Position numbers and translations under genes: made by a program. Shown piece after piece: positions 15,973 to 26,551 of a stretch of 46,824 nt of DNA (position 1 is its first letter; each line of letters opens with the position of its first letter). The stretch spans positions 1 to 46,824 of the forward strand of contig JAFAOU010000155.1 of the NCBI GenBank assembly GCA_019247495.1. The letters run 5' to 3'. The DNA comes from Acidobacteriota bacterium (lineage in GTDB: Bacteria; Acidobacteriota; Thermoanaerobaculia; Gp7-AA8). The notes below the pieces were generated by a model. The model made no database searches. It was given only the letters and a program-made list of their open reading frames with translations, and had not been told where the DNA came from.

Positions 15973-17574
15973 ATGAAAAAACTCTTGGTTCTGGCCATGA
16001 TGGCCACCCTCCTGATGGCGGGCTCGGCGTTCGCCGTGAATCGGCATACGACGATTCCGAACGCGACCTTCTCATTCGGAGCGCCGGGCGTCGCCTCCGG
16101 GCCGACGACGACCAACAACGACGACTCGTGCGACATCGGTGTCGCGCCGGCCGCCACTCTGCTTCTGCCGTACTTCGAGGTTGATTTCAACAACCGTACG
16201 CAGGACACGCTTTTCACGATCACGAACGTGAGCCGCCTTCCGCAGATCGCTCACGTCACGGTTTGGACGGACTGGTCATTCCCGGTCCTCGACTTCAACA
16301 TCTACCTCACGGGTTATGACGTGCAGGGCATTTCGATCAACCAGGTTCTGGGCGGCGTCGTCGCACAGAACAACGGTACGGGACCGACCACGGCGCAGTC
16401 GCCGCTCGGCGCTCTGTCCGCTGGTTTCACCGCCAACCCGAACTTCGCGGGCGGCGGCGCTTCGATCAACTGCGCGAGCCAGCCGGGAGCGCTCAATGCG
16501 GCGCTCGTGACAGCGGTGAGAACCGCTCTTACCACTGGTGACTACAATCCGGGCGGCTCCGCTGCTTGCCCGAACAAGGTCGGCGGCGTTCATGCGAATG
16601 CGATCGGCTACATCACGATCGACGTCGCGTCGAACTGCTCGCTCGCACTCCCGACGGACCCGAACTACTACGCAACGTCGATCCTGTTCGACAACGTCCT
16701 GATCGGAGACTACCAGCAGCTTGGACCGGCTCCGACCGGAACGACGGCATCGTCGTTTGATGCCGGTGGCAACGCGATGGTTCACATCCGCGCCGTCCCC
16801 GAGGGCGGTCCGGCTGGAACGCCGCTCGCCGGCGCGCAGACGAACCTTCCGTACACCTTCTATGACCGCTACACCCCGGCCACCAACCGTACCCTCGATC
16901 GTCGCCAGCCGCTTCCGGCTCTGTGGGCGGCGCGTTACATCCAGGGCGGCACGGGCGCTTTCGCTACGAACTACAAGGTTTGGCGTGAAGGCTTCGGCGC
17001 CGGCAGCTGCGGTGCTTCGCTTGCTTTGAACGGCGCCCTTCCGGTGTCCGAAATCATCCGCTTCGATGAGCACGAGAACCCGAATTCGAGCGCTCCCTGC
17101 ACGGCGTCGCCGTGCCCGGGCGTGACCACTTCCACGATGCCGGAAACGTCCGCGCAGAACACCTCCAGCGGCAACTTCCCGTCGATCAGCAGTGCTGACG
17201 TCGGTGGTTGGATGTACCTCAACCTCAACAACGGTGGCAGCACCGGTTACTCGGTGACCCGCAACGTTGGTGGCGTTCCGACGATCATCACCGGCGCCGG
17301 CAGCACGAGCAACCTCGTGACCGGTTCCGGCACCGTCGGTCCGCGTCCCAGCCAGAACTGGGTCATCGTTGAGATGTTCGGCAGCACCACGACTGGCAAT
17401 CGCCTCACCGTCGACTTCGACGCGGCGTGGCTCGGCAATGGCTGCTCGTCGGCCGTCGCAGTTGGTGCCGTCATCGCACCGGCTGGCGGTACTCCGGTTT
17501 GCCCCGCTGGCGACCCGGGTTGCACGCCTGGCGTTGCTCCGTACACCGGTACGAACACGACGCCTCTGCCGTAG
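15973..17574 (+). CDS. Secreted protein of unknown family, Gly/Thr/Ser-rich
   Basis: A 533-residue exported protein with a textbook signal peptide (MKKLLVLAMMATLLMAGSAFA, cleavage after residue 21). The mature protein is low in Lys and rich in Gly, Ser, Thr, Asn and Pro. It starts with a Cys-containing segment (NDDSCDIGVAPAATLLLPYF) followed by FNNRTQDTLFTITNVSRLPQ, an immunoglobulin-like or jelly-roll pattern. Later cysteines come in nearby pairs (CTASPCPG, CPAGDPGC), so disulfides are likely. No enzyme motif recognised. AGGAG lies 6 nt before the ATG and a strong terminator follows, so it is probably a single-gene, highly expressed unit. Confidence 0.82.
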   Translation: MKKLLVLAMMATLLMAGSAFAVNRHTTIPNATFSFGAPGVASGPTTTNNDDSCDIGVAPAATLLLPYFEVDFNNRTQDTLFTITNVSRLPQIAHVTVWTDWSFPVLDFNIYLTGYDVQGISINQVLGGVVAQNNGTGPTTAQSPLGALSAGFTANPNFAGGGASINCASQPGALNAALVTAVRTALTTGDYNPGGSAACPNKVGGVHANAIGYITIDVASNCSLALPTDPNYYATSILFDNVLIGDYQQLGPAPTGTTASSFDAGGNAMVHIRAVPEGGPAGTPLAGAQTNLPYTFYDRYTPATNRTLDRRQPLPALWAARYIQGGTGAFATNYKVWREGFGAGSCGASLALNGALPVSEIIRFDEHENPNSSAPCTASPCPGVTTSTMPETSAQNTSSGNFPSISSADVGGWMYLNLNNGGSTGYSVTRNVGGVPTIITGAGSTSNLVTGSGTVGPRPSQNWVIVEMFGSTTTGNRLTVDFDAAWLGNGCSSAVAVGAVIAPAGGTPVCPAGDPGCTPGVAPYTGTNTTPLP

Positions 17575-17600
17575 TACTTTTCAACACGCAGTTGCTGTGA

Positions 17601-17632
17601 AGCGGGCCGGATTTCCGGCCCGCTTTTTTTTT
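17601..17632 (+). terminator. Rho-independent terminator
   Basis: Perfect 10-bp GC-rich stem (17601-17610 with 17615-17624, AGCGGGCCGG and complement), ATTT loop, followed by eight T. It lies 26 nt after the preceding stop codon and is one of the strongest terminators in the window. Confidence 0.95.
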
Positions 17633-17763
17633 GATAAAGATTCTTCGTGACACCGCGCTAGAATTGAGTAAAATAACATTCCTTCGGCAGCGCCTCATCG
17701 TCGCTGGCGTACTTCAGACTTCTGGTGTGGTTACCGCCATCAGCTCCTATTGGGGGACATAAC

Positions 17764-20700
17764 GTGAATTCCTTTCGCTACAGGTCGTTCCTGCTCTGCG
17801 TGCTGCTCGTCGCCGCCGCTACGGGGGCGGTCGCTCAGAACTACGCCTTCCCGGCAGCGACGCCGAATACAGACGTGCTCTGTTCGTTGTGCCCGGGCCG
17901 CGAAACACTGCTGACGATCGGTTATCCGCCGGTGCTCAGGTTCGTCGGGCGCTGGGCAGACGCCGAAATCGAACATGACTATCAGCAGAACTTCCGGACC
18001 GCACGTCCGAAGCTGGCCCGGTATGTTCCCGGCAAGAACCGGCTCTACACGCTGCTCGGCAGCGCGCTGGCCGTTTACGACGCCGACCGGTTCTTCGCAC
18101 GCCTCAGCGCGAGGCCGCAGGAGCAAATGACGCCGGCAACGCTGGTCCCGACAGCGGGAGGCAGCGGGCGAAACGTTGCTTTCTTCGGTCCGCCTGAGGT
18201 CTTCCTCTGGTGGGATGCGTTCTTCTACGCCGAGAACGGAGGTGGGTGGATCACCCCCTTCGAAGATGGCCAGGAGAGGCTTTGGGATTTCGACTGGGAT
18301 GATCGCGGGAACGTCTATCTTGCCTACTCGACGTTCGGCTGGGGCATCGTCAAGGACTCCGGCGACAACGGCGGCGGCTGGATGCAGACCGTCTCCCAGA
18401 CGGTGAAGGTGAATAGCATAACTCCCGACCATATCCTGGCCGTGAAGACGAGCGATGGCCGGTACTACGCTGCGGTCAGCGACAAGACATCGCCTTCGAC
18501 CCTGCAGATCTGGGACACTTCGAATCCTGCGGTGCCGATCAAACAGCCTGAGATCACCGGTCGTTCCTTCTATCTGTGGGCCAAGGATTCAACCGGTTCA
18601 CGCGTCGCGATTACTGAGTACAGCGGCGGTCTGTCGATCTTTACGACGGACGATTTCGTTCGCACGGGCACGCCGATCATCCGTTTTGAAGCCGGTGGCG
18701 GCGGTACGTTCAAATTGGTCACGAGCGATGGCACCAACTTCTACGCCTACGGGGCGTCGGGTTCCGGTCCATTCATCTCGGTCGTCTCGCCGTCCGGTAA
18801 TACCTACGTGGAGAAGCGCTACCCGACGAATGGCTATGGCGTCCCGCAAGGCATGCACTATGGCGATGGATACCTCGCCATTTTTGGCGTAGAGATTCCG
18901 CCGGTCGGCACTTGGAACATCCGCGTTTACAAAGTGGGACCCGGCTCATTGACGGAGATTCCGTTTGAAATGCCGGTGCCCGGCTCCAACGGAACGCGCC
19001 AGCAGCCGTTCTGGTCGATGTACTACGGCGCAAACGCGCCCCAGGGCTACGCCCGTCCCAATTACAACCTGATAATGGACGCTACCCCGGTCAAAGTCGG
19101 TTCGAAGATCAATCTTGTCGTTTCCGCGTACGGTCTGGGTGACGTATGGGAGATCAAGGCTGGCGACTCGCTCACGGCGCGACTGACCGGTTCCGTCGAA
19201 ACTCCCAATCCGCATTCGGCCGCGGCTGCCGGTACCGGTCCGTTCTATGGTGATCGCCAGTCGTTTACGAGCTCGCTGGCCTCGGGCAACGTTGCGAACG
19301 TGACCTGGGATTACGGCGATAACACGAGTGCCAGCTCGGTCACCAACGGCGTCGTCAAGCATCAGTACGGCGGTGTGACGTCACTTGCGTCGCTTCCACT
19401 GGTCCGCCGCGCGACTGCGTCGAACGCGGTGGACCTGACGATGAGCGACACCGTTTCGGTCACCCTCGCCGCACCGCAGGTTGGCTTCCAGCTTGCGAAC
19501 ACGACATATCTGTTCAGACAACCTGACGCCAGCTCTACTGCCCCGATCGTCGTCGGTGACTCTTTCTTCGATGCCTCCGATGGCTCGGTCGAAGGTCACT
19601 ACACCGACTGGGTGCTGGATAGCGCATCGAACAAGAAGCTGCCGAGCGAAGCCTTCGGCGTCGGTGCCTGCGGCGTACACTCACTCGCCTTCAACACGCA
19701 TTACGGCCCGTATAGCGGGACCGGCAGTGCGATCACGGCAAGCAGCGATCTCCCACTGAGTATCTCGCCGTTCGTTTACACGGTCAGGCCGTACGTCATC
19801 ACGGTTCAGGAACCCGGTCCGGCGACGATCAACGATCCGAACGCGGTCTTCACGGCGGCCGTTCGTACAGCCGGCGCGGCGGATCTGCCAAGCGGCGTGG
19901 CCACGCCGGTAACGTACAAGTGGGAAGTCATCGACGCGAGCCAGACGACTATCCTCAATGCCGCTGGTTCCGCGACGCTTGGTACGATTCCCTCCTTCAG
20001 CGTGCCCCGCACGACGTTCAGTACCCTCGGACTGCGTGTGCGTCTTTCGACCACCGTCGCGGCGTCGGCTGTACCCGGCACCGGCTGCAGCAGTCTGGCA
20101 AGTGCCGTTGCGCAGAGCAGCGAGCTCAATGGTCCCGATCCAGTCATTGTCAAGACCGGTTGCTCGACCGTCGGCAGCCCATGCTCCTTCACGGTCACCT
20201 CGGCCAAGAACCCAACCCTGGCCGGGTGGTCCTTCGCGTGGACAGTCAATCCGACCGTCACCAACTCAGGCACGACCGCGGCGGTCTTCTCGCCGCAGTT
20301 CACGACCACCACCGACTACAGCGTTGGAGTTACCGTCACCAACGGCATCGGCAGCAAGACCGCCACTCTCTCCGGCCAGCACATCGACAAGCCGTTGTGC
20401 TCGAGCGCGCCTGACAACATCAACAACGCCATTGGCATCAACAACAACAATGTTCCGAACCCCGGAGACACGGTCACCTTCATCATGTTCCCGCGGGGAT
20501 GGACGCCTTCTGTTGAATGCGACAAGTTCGCGTGGACGTTCGGAGACGGCGGCACGTCGACAGAGATGGTTCCAAGTCACGTCTATAACACTGCCGGCAC
20601 GTACAACGTCTCGCTGGTTCTGACAGGCGCTCTGGCGACCAATACCTACACCACGACCGTGACGATCGGTACTTCTGCCCCACCGCCGCCGCCCCCGCCG

Positions 20701-21693
20701 CCCAATAACGGTGGCTGCAGCGCGCCGCAGGCCAACAGCGCCTATGTGGCCTACACCGGTCCGCTATCGAGCTGTACAGCAGTGGCCGGCGCGTGTAATA
20801 CCGGGGAGTTAGTCCAGTTCGGATTGTGGCCGGATAGTGGCTACAGCCTCAGTTGCGGCACCACTTCGATCTTGTGGAACTTCGGTGATGGCACGTTCGG
20901 CAGCGGCCTTAATCCGACCCATGCGTACTCCGGCTCGGGTATTTTCCACGCGCAGGCAACCCTATCGAACGGCGGTGGATCGTTCACCTACGCGCATGAC
21001 GTTCGTGTAGGCACTGTGGCGAACGTTTGTAGCACCTTGACAAACCAGAACGTCTCCATCGGTTTGACCGGCACCGGCTGCACCGAAACCAGCCCCAGTG
21101 GCACGTGCAAGGCGCAGGATTTGATTGCGTTCCGTCCTGTTGGTACCGGCTACGACTTCAGCTGCCCCGCCACCCATACCTACGATTGGGACTTCGGGGA
21201 CGGCTCCAGCCACTCGACCGCCCAGTCGCCGTCGCATTCGTTCGCTGGGCCAGGCACCTACAACGTCAAGCTGCTCGTGTCGAACGGCACCTCATCGGCG
21301 ACCATCACCCGAACCCTGACACTCTCCAGCAGTGGTGGAGTCGGCGGCGGTCCCTGCGGACCCATGGAGGCGGACGTCAATGTCTACGTCTCCTACTTCG
21401 GCGACGGCTGCGGCCCCTTCTCGGGCAACTGCTCCGCGAAAACGGACGTGGCGTTTGGCGTGACGTCCCGTGGTTACGTCTTCGAATGCGCGCCCCACAC
21501 CTACGCGTGGGACTTCGGTGATGGCACCCACTCGACCGATAAAGCTCCGACACACCGGTACACCGCTGACGGTACCTACCATGTGACCGTCCATCTTTCG
21601 AATGGATCGGCGGCGGTCGACCTCACCTCGACCGTGAAAGTCGTCGGCGCCCCGCCGGTCGCCCCACGGGGTGGTCACGCTGTTCGACATTGA
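17764..21693 (+). CDS. Large secreted PKD-repeat protein
   Basis: A 1309-residue exported protein. GTG 17764 starts a signal peptide (MNSFRYRSFLL to ATGAVAQ) and has GGGGGA 6 nt before it; the frame upstream adds only 13 residues. Residues about 30-430 look like a beta-propeller (repeated short strands with W and G). A first PKD-like motif (WDYGDNTSA) is near residue 515. The C-terminal third holds four PKD modules with W-F-GDG cores (AWTFGDG, LWNFGDG, DWDFGDG, AWDFGDG), each preceded by a cysteine-rich insert, with a proline run (eight P) between the first and second. PKD domains are extracellular; role is probably adhesion or matrix. A terminator follows. Confidence 0.88.
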   Translation: MNSFRYRSFLLCVLLVAAATGAVAQNYAFPAATPNTDVLCSLCPGRETLLTIGYPPVLRFVGRWADAEIEHDYQQNFRTARPKLARYVPGKNRLYTLLGSALAVYDADRFFARLSARPQEQMTPATLVPTAGGSGRNVAFFGPPEVFLWWDAFFYAENGGGWITPFEDGQERLWDFDWDDRGNVYLAYSTFGWGIVKDSGDNGGGWMQTVSQTVKVNSITPDHILAVKTSDGRYYAAVSDKTSPSTLQIWDTSNPAVPIKQPEITGRSFYLWAKDSTGSRVAITEYSGGLSIFTTDDFVRTGTPIIRFEAGGGGTFKLVTSDGTNFYAYGASGSGPFISVVSPSGNTYVEKRYPTNGYGVPQGMHYGDGYLAIFGVEIPPVGTWNIRVYKVGPGSLTEIPFEMPVPGSNGTRQQPFWSMYYGANAPQGYARPNYNLIMDATPVKVGSKINLVVSAYGLGDVWEIKAGDSLTARLTGSVETPNPHSAAAAGTGPFYGDRQSFTSSLASGNVANVTWDYGDNTSASSVTNGVVKHQYGGVTSLASLPLVRRATASNAVDLTMSDTVSVTLAAPQVGFQLANTTYLFRQPDASSTAPIVVGDSFFDASDGSVEGHYTDWVLDSASNKKLPSEAFGVGACGVHSLAFNTHYGPYSGTGSAITASSDLPLSISPFVYTVRPYVITVQEPGPATINDPNAVFTAAVRTAGAADLPSGVATPVTYKWEVIDASQTTILNAAGSATLGTIPSFSVPRTTFSTLGLRVRLSTTVAASAVPGTGCSSLASAVAQSSELNGPDPVIVKTGCSTVGSPCSFTVTSAKNPTLAGWSFAWTVNPTVTNSGTTAAVFSPQFTTTTDYSVGVTVTNGIGSKTATLSGQHIDKPLCSSAPDNINNAIGINNNNVPNPGDTVTFIMFPRGWTPSVECDKFAWTFGDGGTSTEMVPSHVYNTAGTYNVSLVLTGALATNTYTTTVTIGTSAPPPPPPPPNNGGCSAPQANSAYVAYTGPLSSCTAVAGACNTGELVQFGLWPDSGYSLSCGTTSILWNFGDGTFGSGLNPTHAYSGSGIFHAQATLSNGGGSFTYAHDVRVGTVANVCSTLTNQNVSIGLTGTGCTETSPSGTCKAQDLIAFRPVGTGYDFSCPATHTYDWDFGDGSSHSTAQSPSHSFAGPGTYNVKLLVSNGTSSATITRTLTLSSSGGVGGGPCGPMEADVNVYVSYFGDGCGPFSGNCSAKTDVAFGVTSRGYVFECAPHTYAWDFGDGTHSTDKAPTHRYTADGTYHVTVHLSNGSAAVDLTSTVKVVGAPPVAPRGGHAVRH

Positions 21694-21715
21694 TCTTCAA
21701 TCCAGATAAAGACTC

Positions 21716-21747
21716 AGTGGCGGGCTTCGGCCCGCCACTTTGTTTTT
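21716..21747 (+). terminator. Rho-independent terminator after the PKD gene
   Basis: Perfect 10-bp stem (21716-21725 with 21730-21739, AGTGGCGGGC and complement), TTCG tetraloop, then TTGTTTTT. It separates the secreted-protein genes from the Wzt operon. Confidence 0.93.
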
Positions 21748-21774
21748 GCGGCGATGATTTCGCGTCACGGTCCG

Positions 21775-21780
21775 TACAAT
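21775..21780 (+). promoter_or_regulatory. -10 box of the Wzt operon (leaderless)
   Basis: TACAAT at 21775-21780, 7 nt before ATG 21788, so the transcript would begin at or next to the start codon. No clear -35 or Shine-Dalgarno is seen. Confidence 0.6.
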
Positions 21781-21787
21781 GGCGGCA

Positions 21788-23010
<1,223 letters not shown>

Positions 23011-23014
<4 letters not shown>

Positions 23015-24006
23015 CTTCCGTTTCGCTGCTGGTGATCAACTACCGGTCGTCCGCGCTCGCCGTGGATGCGATCGCCACCGCGCGCGCGGCATCATCGCGG
23101 CCGTTGCAGGTGATCGTCGTCGACAACAGCGTCGACGCAGCCGAGGCTGATGCGCTGCGGACGATCTCCGACACCGTCATCGCTCCTCCCAGCAACCTCG
23201 GCTACGCGGCAGGCATCAACGCGGGACGGCGTTCGTGTGATGGCGATGTCATCGTGGTCTCGAATCCCGACGTTCGCTTCGGAGAACAATCGATCGATCG
23301 GCTGGTCGATGCGAATGCGGCCGTCGCCGGTCCGAAGCTGTTCTGGGACGACGCGCATCGCTGGATGTTGCCGCCCGCCGAACTGCATACGCGACGCGAA
23401 GTGATCGACCGGGTTCTTGCCAGTCATTCGCGCGCGTGGGCTCGGCGCCGCGAATGCAGACGCTTCCGGCAACGCGTGGCGTTCTGGTCGCTCGATCAGA
23501 CGACTCCTATCCGTGCTCTCTCCGGAGCGGTCATGGCCATTCGAGCGAACGCGTTCGATACCGCAGGCGGATTCGATGAACGATTCCCGCTGTACTTCGA
23601 AGAGAACGACTTCCTGCGTCGCGTGAAGGGCGACATCGTCTACGTTCCATCGGCGCGCTGCCGCCATCTTTACAACCAGAGCGCGGCAGGATCGCCGGAA
23701 GCGGTGTCGCTCTACGCGCGCTCCGAGTTGCTCTACCTGCGCGAGTGGGGCGGAGCGTTCGCGAAAAAGTTTGAAGGAAATCTTGAGTCGCCGGCCCCCG
23801 AGGGAGGACAGATCGACGACATCGTTCTCGAAGCGTCGCCGTTAGCCAGCTTCGAGACGGCGGCCGGTCATTTCGGCAGTGACGTCACGGACATTTCGGA
23901 AGACATCTGGAGTACGTACCGCGGCGACGTTCTCCACCTTCGCGATGTAGACCGGCAGACCGGCCGCGTACTCCGTTCGTGGACGAAAGCTAGAATACGG
24001 ACATGA
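23011..24006 (+). CDS. Family 2 glycosyltransferase (rhamnosyltransferase-like)
   Basis: A 331-residue GT-A fold transferase. It opens SVSLLVINYRSS, has VIVVDNS, the NLGYAAGINAG loop and the metal/nucleotide motif SNPDVRF. The acceptor side carries GGFDERFPLYFEENDF, where the E-x-D pattern supplies the usual catalytic base. This layout is typical of rhamnosyl- and related transferases of O-antigen loci. The last 90 residues are a variable tail. It starts in an ATGA overlap with the Wzt gene, which supports a role in building the exported glycan. The sugar donor cannot be read from sequence. Confidence 0.9.
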
Positions 24007-25493
24007 GCTCGACGAGCGTGTCGATCCTGGTGCCGCTGGCCGGACCTGCGCCCGAGCTGCCGTCGACGCTGGAGACGATCGAGCGTTACCTGCAAGCGAC
24101 CGGCTTCGCGTTCGACATCCGCGTGCTCGATCGCCGCGATGGTGCCGGCTACGGCGCGATGATTCGCCGCGGCGCGGCCGACGCGGGCGGCAGCGTCGTC
24201 ATCGTCGTCGATCCCGAGTTGCCGTATCCCGTGAGCGCGATCGGCGACGCGGTTGCGCTGATCGAATCGGGCGCTGCCGAGGTCGTGTTCGGGCGCCACG
24301 AACGTTGCCGCGACAGCATCGTTCTTCGATCGCTACTCGTACCGATCCTTCCCGATCCATCGCTGCAGTTGAAAGCCTTCTCGTCCGATGCGGCGCGGCT
24401 GCTCCTGGCGGAAACGAAGTTGCGAGGCAGCGGATTCGATCTTGAAACCGCGTACCTCGCGAACAAGTACGGATTCCGGATCGAGCGGTTGACGGTCCGC
24501 GCGGCAACCACGAGGACTGCGTTCGGATTCTGGCGCGGCGTCGCGTCGGCGATCTCGATCCGCATGACCGACCGCCGCAACGGCTATCGCGCGCCGCGGC
24601 GCTGTCCCGTCTGTTTTTCACATGAGGTCTGGAACTTCGATCAGATCCCCGGCAACGTGGTCCGCTCCTGCAGCCGCTGCAAGTGCCGGTACCTCGGCCG
24701 CTTCGAAGTTGACGATGACAACCGACCGGTGCGCCGCGTGCTGCGCGGACAGCATGCGCAGGTCGAGATCGGCGACGAAACGCTGCACCGCGGCGTGGCG
24801 CGCGAGAAGACCAGCCAGCGCCGGCTGTCGGCGCTGCGGCGCCACCTCACGTCGCGTGCGCGCGTGCTGGAGATCGGCGTCCGCGATGGCAGTTTCGGCG
24901 ACGCCGCGGCGCGCGAGTTCGAGTACGTCGGCATCGACCGCGCCGCTCCCGCTGCGCGCGCGGCACGTTCGCGCGGCCTCGAGGTCTATTGCTCTACCGT
25001 CCCGAACTTCGTCAACACCGGCCCCGCCTTCGACGCCATCGTCCTCTTCCATGTCTTCGAAAATATGGCCGATCCGCACGATGCGCTGGCGCGGATGAAG
25101 GACCTGCTCAAACCCGGCGGCGTGCTGCTGCTGTCGACGTTCGACACCGAGGGGCTGGTGTATCTCATCACCGAGCGGCGGTGGATGACGCAGAACTTCC
25201 GCACGCATCTCATTCTCTATTCGCGCTCGGCGCTCATCGAACTGCTCGAGCATTCCGGATTCGAGATCATCAGCATCGGCGCGGAGTTGGCGTACCGCGA
25301 TCATCGTTTCCTGCGTCACTCGGTGGCGATGCGCTGGCCTGCGATCGCGCCACTCGTGCGCATGCTGCTGAAGGTGTTGCCGGATCCGCTGCTGCTTTTC
25401 TCCGGATCGATCCGCATCGTGGCCAAACGCCGCGCCGGTGCACCGGTGAATTTCCGCGCCATCCGTTCGGTCGAGCCGACGCATGCCCGTTGA
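24003..25493 (+). CDS. GT2-like / zinc-ribbon / methyltransferase fusion
   Basis: A 496-residue three-part protein. Residues 1-180 resemble the dolichol-phosphate-mannose-synthase-like GT2 fold (SVSILVPLAG, VVIVVDPELPYP, VVFGRHER, GSGFDLE), but the usual DxD is DPE, so transferase activity is doubtful. A short cysteine cluster follows: C201-x2-C204 and C223-x2-C226, a zinc-ribbon. Residues about 260-470 form a class I SAM methyltransferase: motif I VLEIGVRDGSFGD (288-300), acidic D312, then VLFHVFENMADP and LLKPGGVLLLST. It starts in an ATGA overlap and ends 11 nt inside the GNAT gene. A zinc-binding sugar methyltransferase is the likeliest activity. Confidence 0.85.
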   Translation: MSSTSVSILVPLAGPAPELPSTLETIERYLQATGFAFDIRVLDRRDGAGYGAMIRRGAADAGGSVVIVVDPELPYPVSAIGDAVALIESGAAEVVFGRHERCRDSIVLRSLLVPILPDPSLQLKAFSSDAARLLLAETKLRGSGFDLETAYLANKYGFRIERLTVRAATTRTAFGFWRGVASAISIRMTDRRNGYRAPRRCPVCFSHEVWNFDQIPGNVVRSCSRCKCRYLGRFEVDDDNRPVRRVLRGQHAQVEIGDETLHRGVAREKTSQRRLSALRRHLTSRARVLEIGVRDGSFGDAAAREFEYVGIDRAAPAARAARSRGLEVYCSTVPNFVNTGPAFDAIVLFHVFENMADPHDALARMKDLLKPGGVLLLSTFDTEGLVYLITERRWMTQNFRTHLILYSRSALIELLEHSGFEIISIGAELAYRDHRFLRHSVAMRWPAIAPLVRMLLKVLPDPLLLFSGSIRIVAKRRAGAPVNFRAIRSVEPTHAR

Positions 25494-26484
25494 TCCGCGG
25501 TTCACATCGCGCGCGTTTCGGCCCGGCGACGAAGAGCCAATCCTCCAGCTTTTCCATCGAGCCTTTCCGCACGCTTCGCGCGGCGTCAAACATTTCCGTT
25601 GGGAGTACCAGCGCAACCCGTACGGCAACGAACGCATCGCCCTGACGTTCGACGAGAACGGCCAACTTGTTGCGCAGTACGCCGGCTATCCGGTGGCGAT
25701 GATCGACGACGGACACGAGATTGTCGCGAATCAGATCGGCGACATCATGACCGACCGTTCCGTGCGTCAGGTTGGCCGCGGGCTGACCAGCATCCTCGCG
25801 CGGACCGCGCAACATTTCTACGATGCCTTTTGCCGAGGCAAGGTCGCCTTCAACTACGGCTTCACGACCGATTCGCATCGCCAACTCTCCGTCCGCTTCC
25901 TCGGCAGCGACGCCGTCGAGCCGGCGCCGTACCGCGTCCGCGATCTCGTCCGAAATCCGATCGTTCCGATCACGCGCCGCGAACGGCTGCTGCGCGGCTG
26001 GCAGCTGGAGCTCGTGAACGACGTCGACGACGAGTTCGACGAGTTCTTCGCGTACGTCGCGCCGGCGTATCGATTTCTGGTTCGGCGCGATGCGAGCTAT
26101 CTCCGCTGGCGCTACCTCGACTGTCCCGACGTTTCGTATTTCATCGTCGCCATCCGCAAATGGCGCCGTCTGGTGGGATGGAGCGTCTTCGGCGTTCGCG
26201 GTTCGCGATTGGCGTGGGGTGACGCGCTGTTCGATCCGCGATTCCCGAAGGCGGCCGAGGTGCTCTTACGGAGTGTCGTGCCGAAGTATCCCGTCGATCG
26301 CATCGATGGGTGGTTTCCGGCGCGGCCGCAATGGTTCGATCGCGTTTTGCGCGAGCTGCACTTCGAGTCGAGACTCGATCCGCAGGATTTGTCGTTGATG
26401 TGTGTTCCGTTCGATCTTCCGGACGCCAGCGCGCGCATGACGGATCGTTTCTACTACACGTACGGCGACAGCGATTTGTTCTGA
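25483..26484 (+). CDS. GNAT-family acyltransferase
   Basis: A 333-residue protein with a GNAT N-acetyltransferase-like N-terminal half: FTSRAFRPGDEEPILQLFHR at the start, a beta-strand region (IALTFDENGQLVAQYAGYPV) and the segment TDRSVRQVGRGLTSILARTA at about residues 88-107, in place of the canonical Q/RxxGxG/A acyl-CoA loop (here RQVGRG). The C-terminal half (RRDASYLRWRYLDCPD onward) is like that of two-domain GNATs from envelope polysaccharide loci. It may acylate an amino-sugar of the same glycan. It overlaps the preceding gene by 11 nt. Substrate unknown. Confidence 0.8.
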   Translation: MPVDPRFTSRAFRPGDEEPILQLFHRAFPHASRGVKHFRWEYQRNPYGNERIALTFDENGQLVAQYAGYPVAMIDDGHEIVANQIGDIMTDRSVRQVGRGLTSILARTAQHFYDAFCRGKVAFNYGFTTDSHRQLSVRFLGSDAVEPAPYRVRDLVRNPIVPITRRERLLRGWQLELVNDVDDEFDEFFAYVAPAYRFLVRRDASYLRWRYLDCPDVSYFIVAIRKWRRLVGWSVFGVRGSRLAWGDALFDPRFPKAAEVLLRSVVPKYPVDRIDGWFPARPQWFDRVLRELHFESRLDPQDLSLMCVPFDLPDASARMTDRFYYTYGDSDLF

Positions 26485-26527
26485 CGGACGTGTGGCCAGC
26501 GTTCTGCATGTCGGTCTCAGCAGTCGC

Positions 26528-26533
26528 TAGAAT
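26528..26533 (+). promoter_or_regulatory. Candidate -10 box before the receiver gene
   Basis: TAGAAT at 26528-26533 in the 67-nt gap after the GNAT gene; transcription would begin near 26540, about 12 nt before ATG 26552. It suggests that the receiver/methyltransferase pair has its own promoter. No clear -35. Confidence 0.4.
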
Positions 26534-26551
26534 GGCTGACGCGGGCGTGGC

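Noticed and set aside
23991..23996. TAGAAT as a certain promoter of the GT2-like/methyltransferase fusion
   Set aside because: The gene also has an ATGA overlap with the preceding GT, so coupling explains its expression; the box may be chance and is not listed as a feature.
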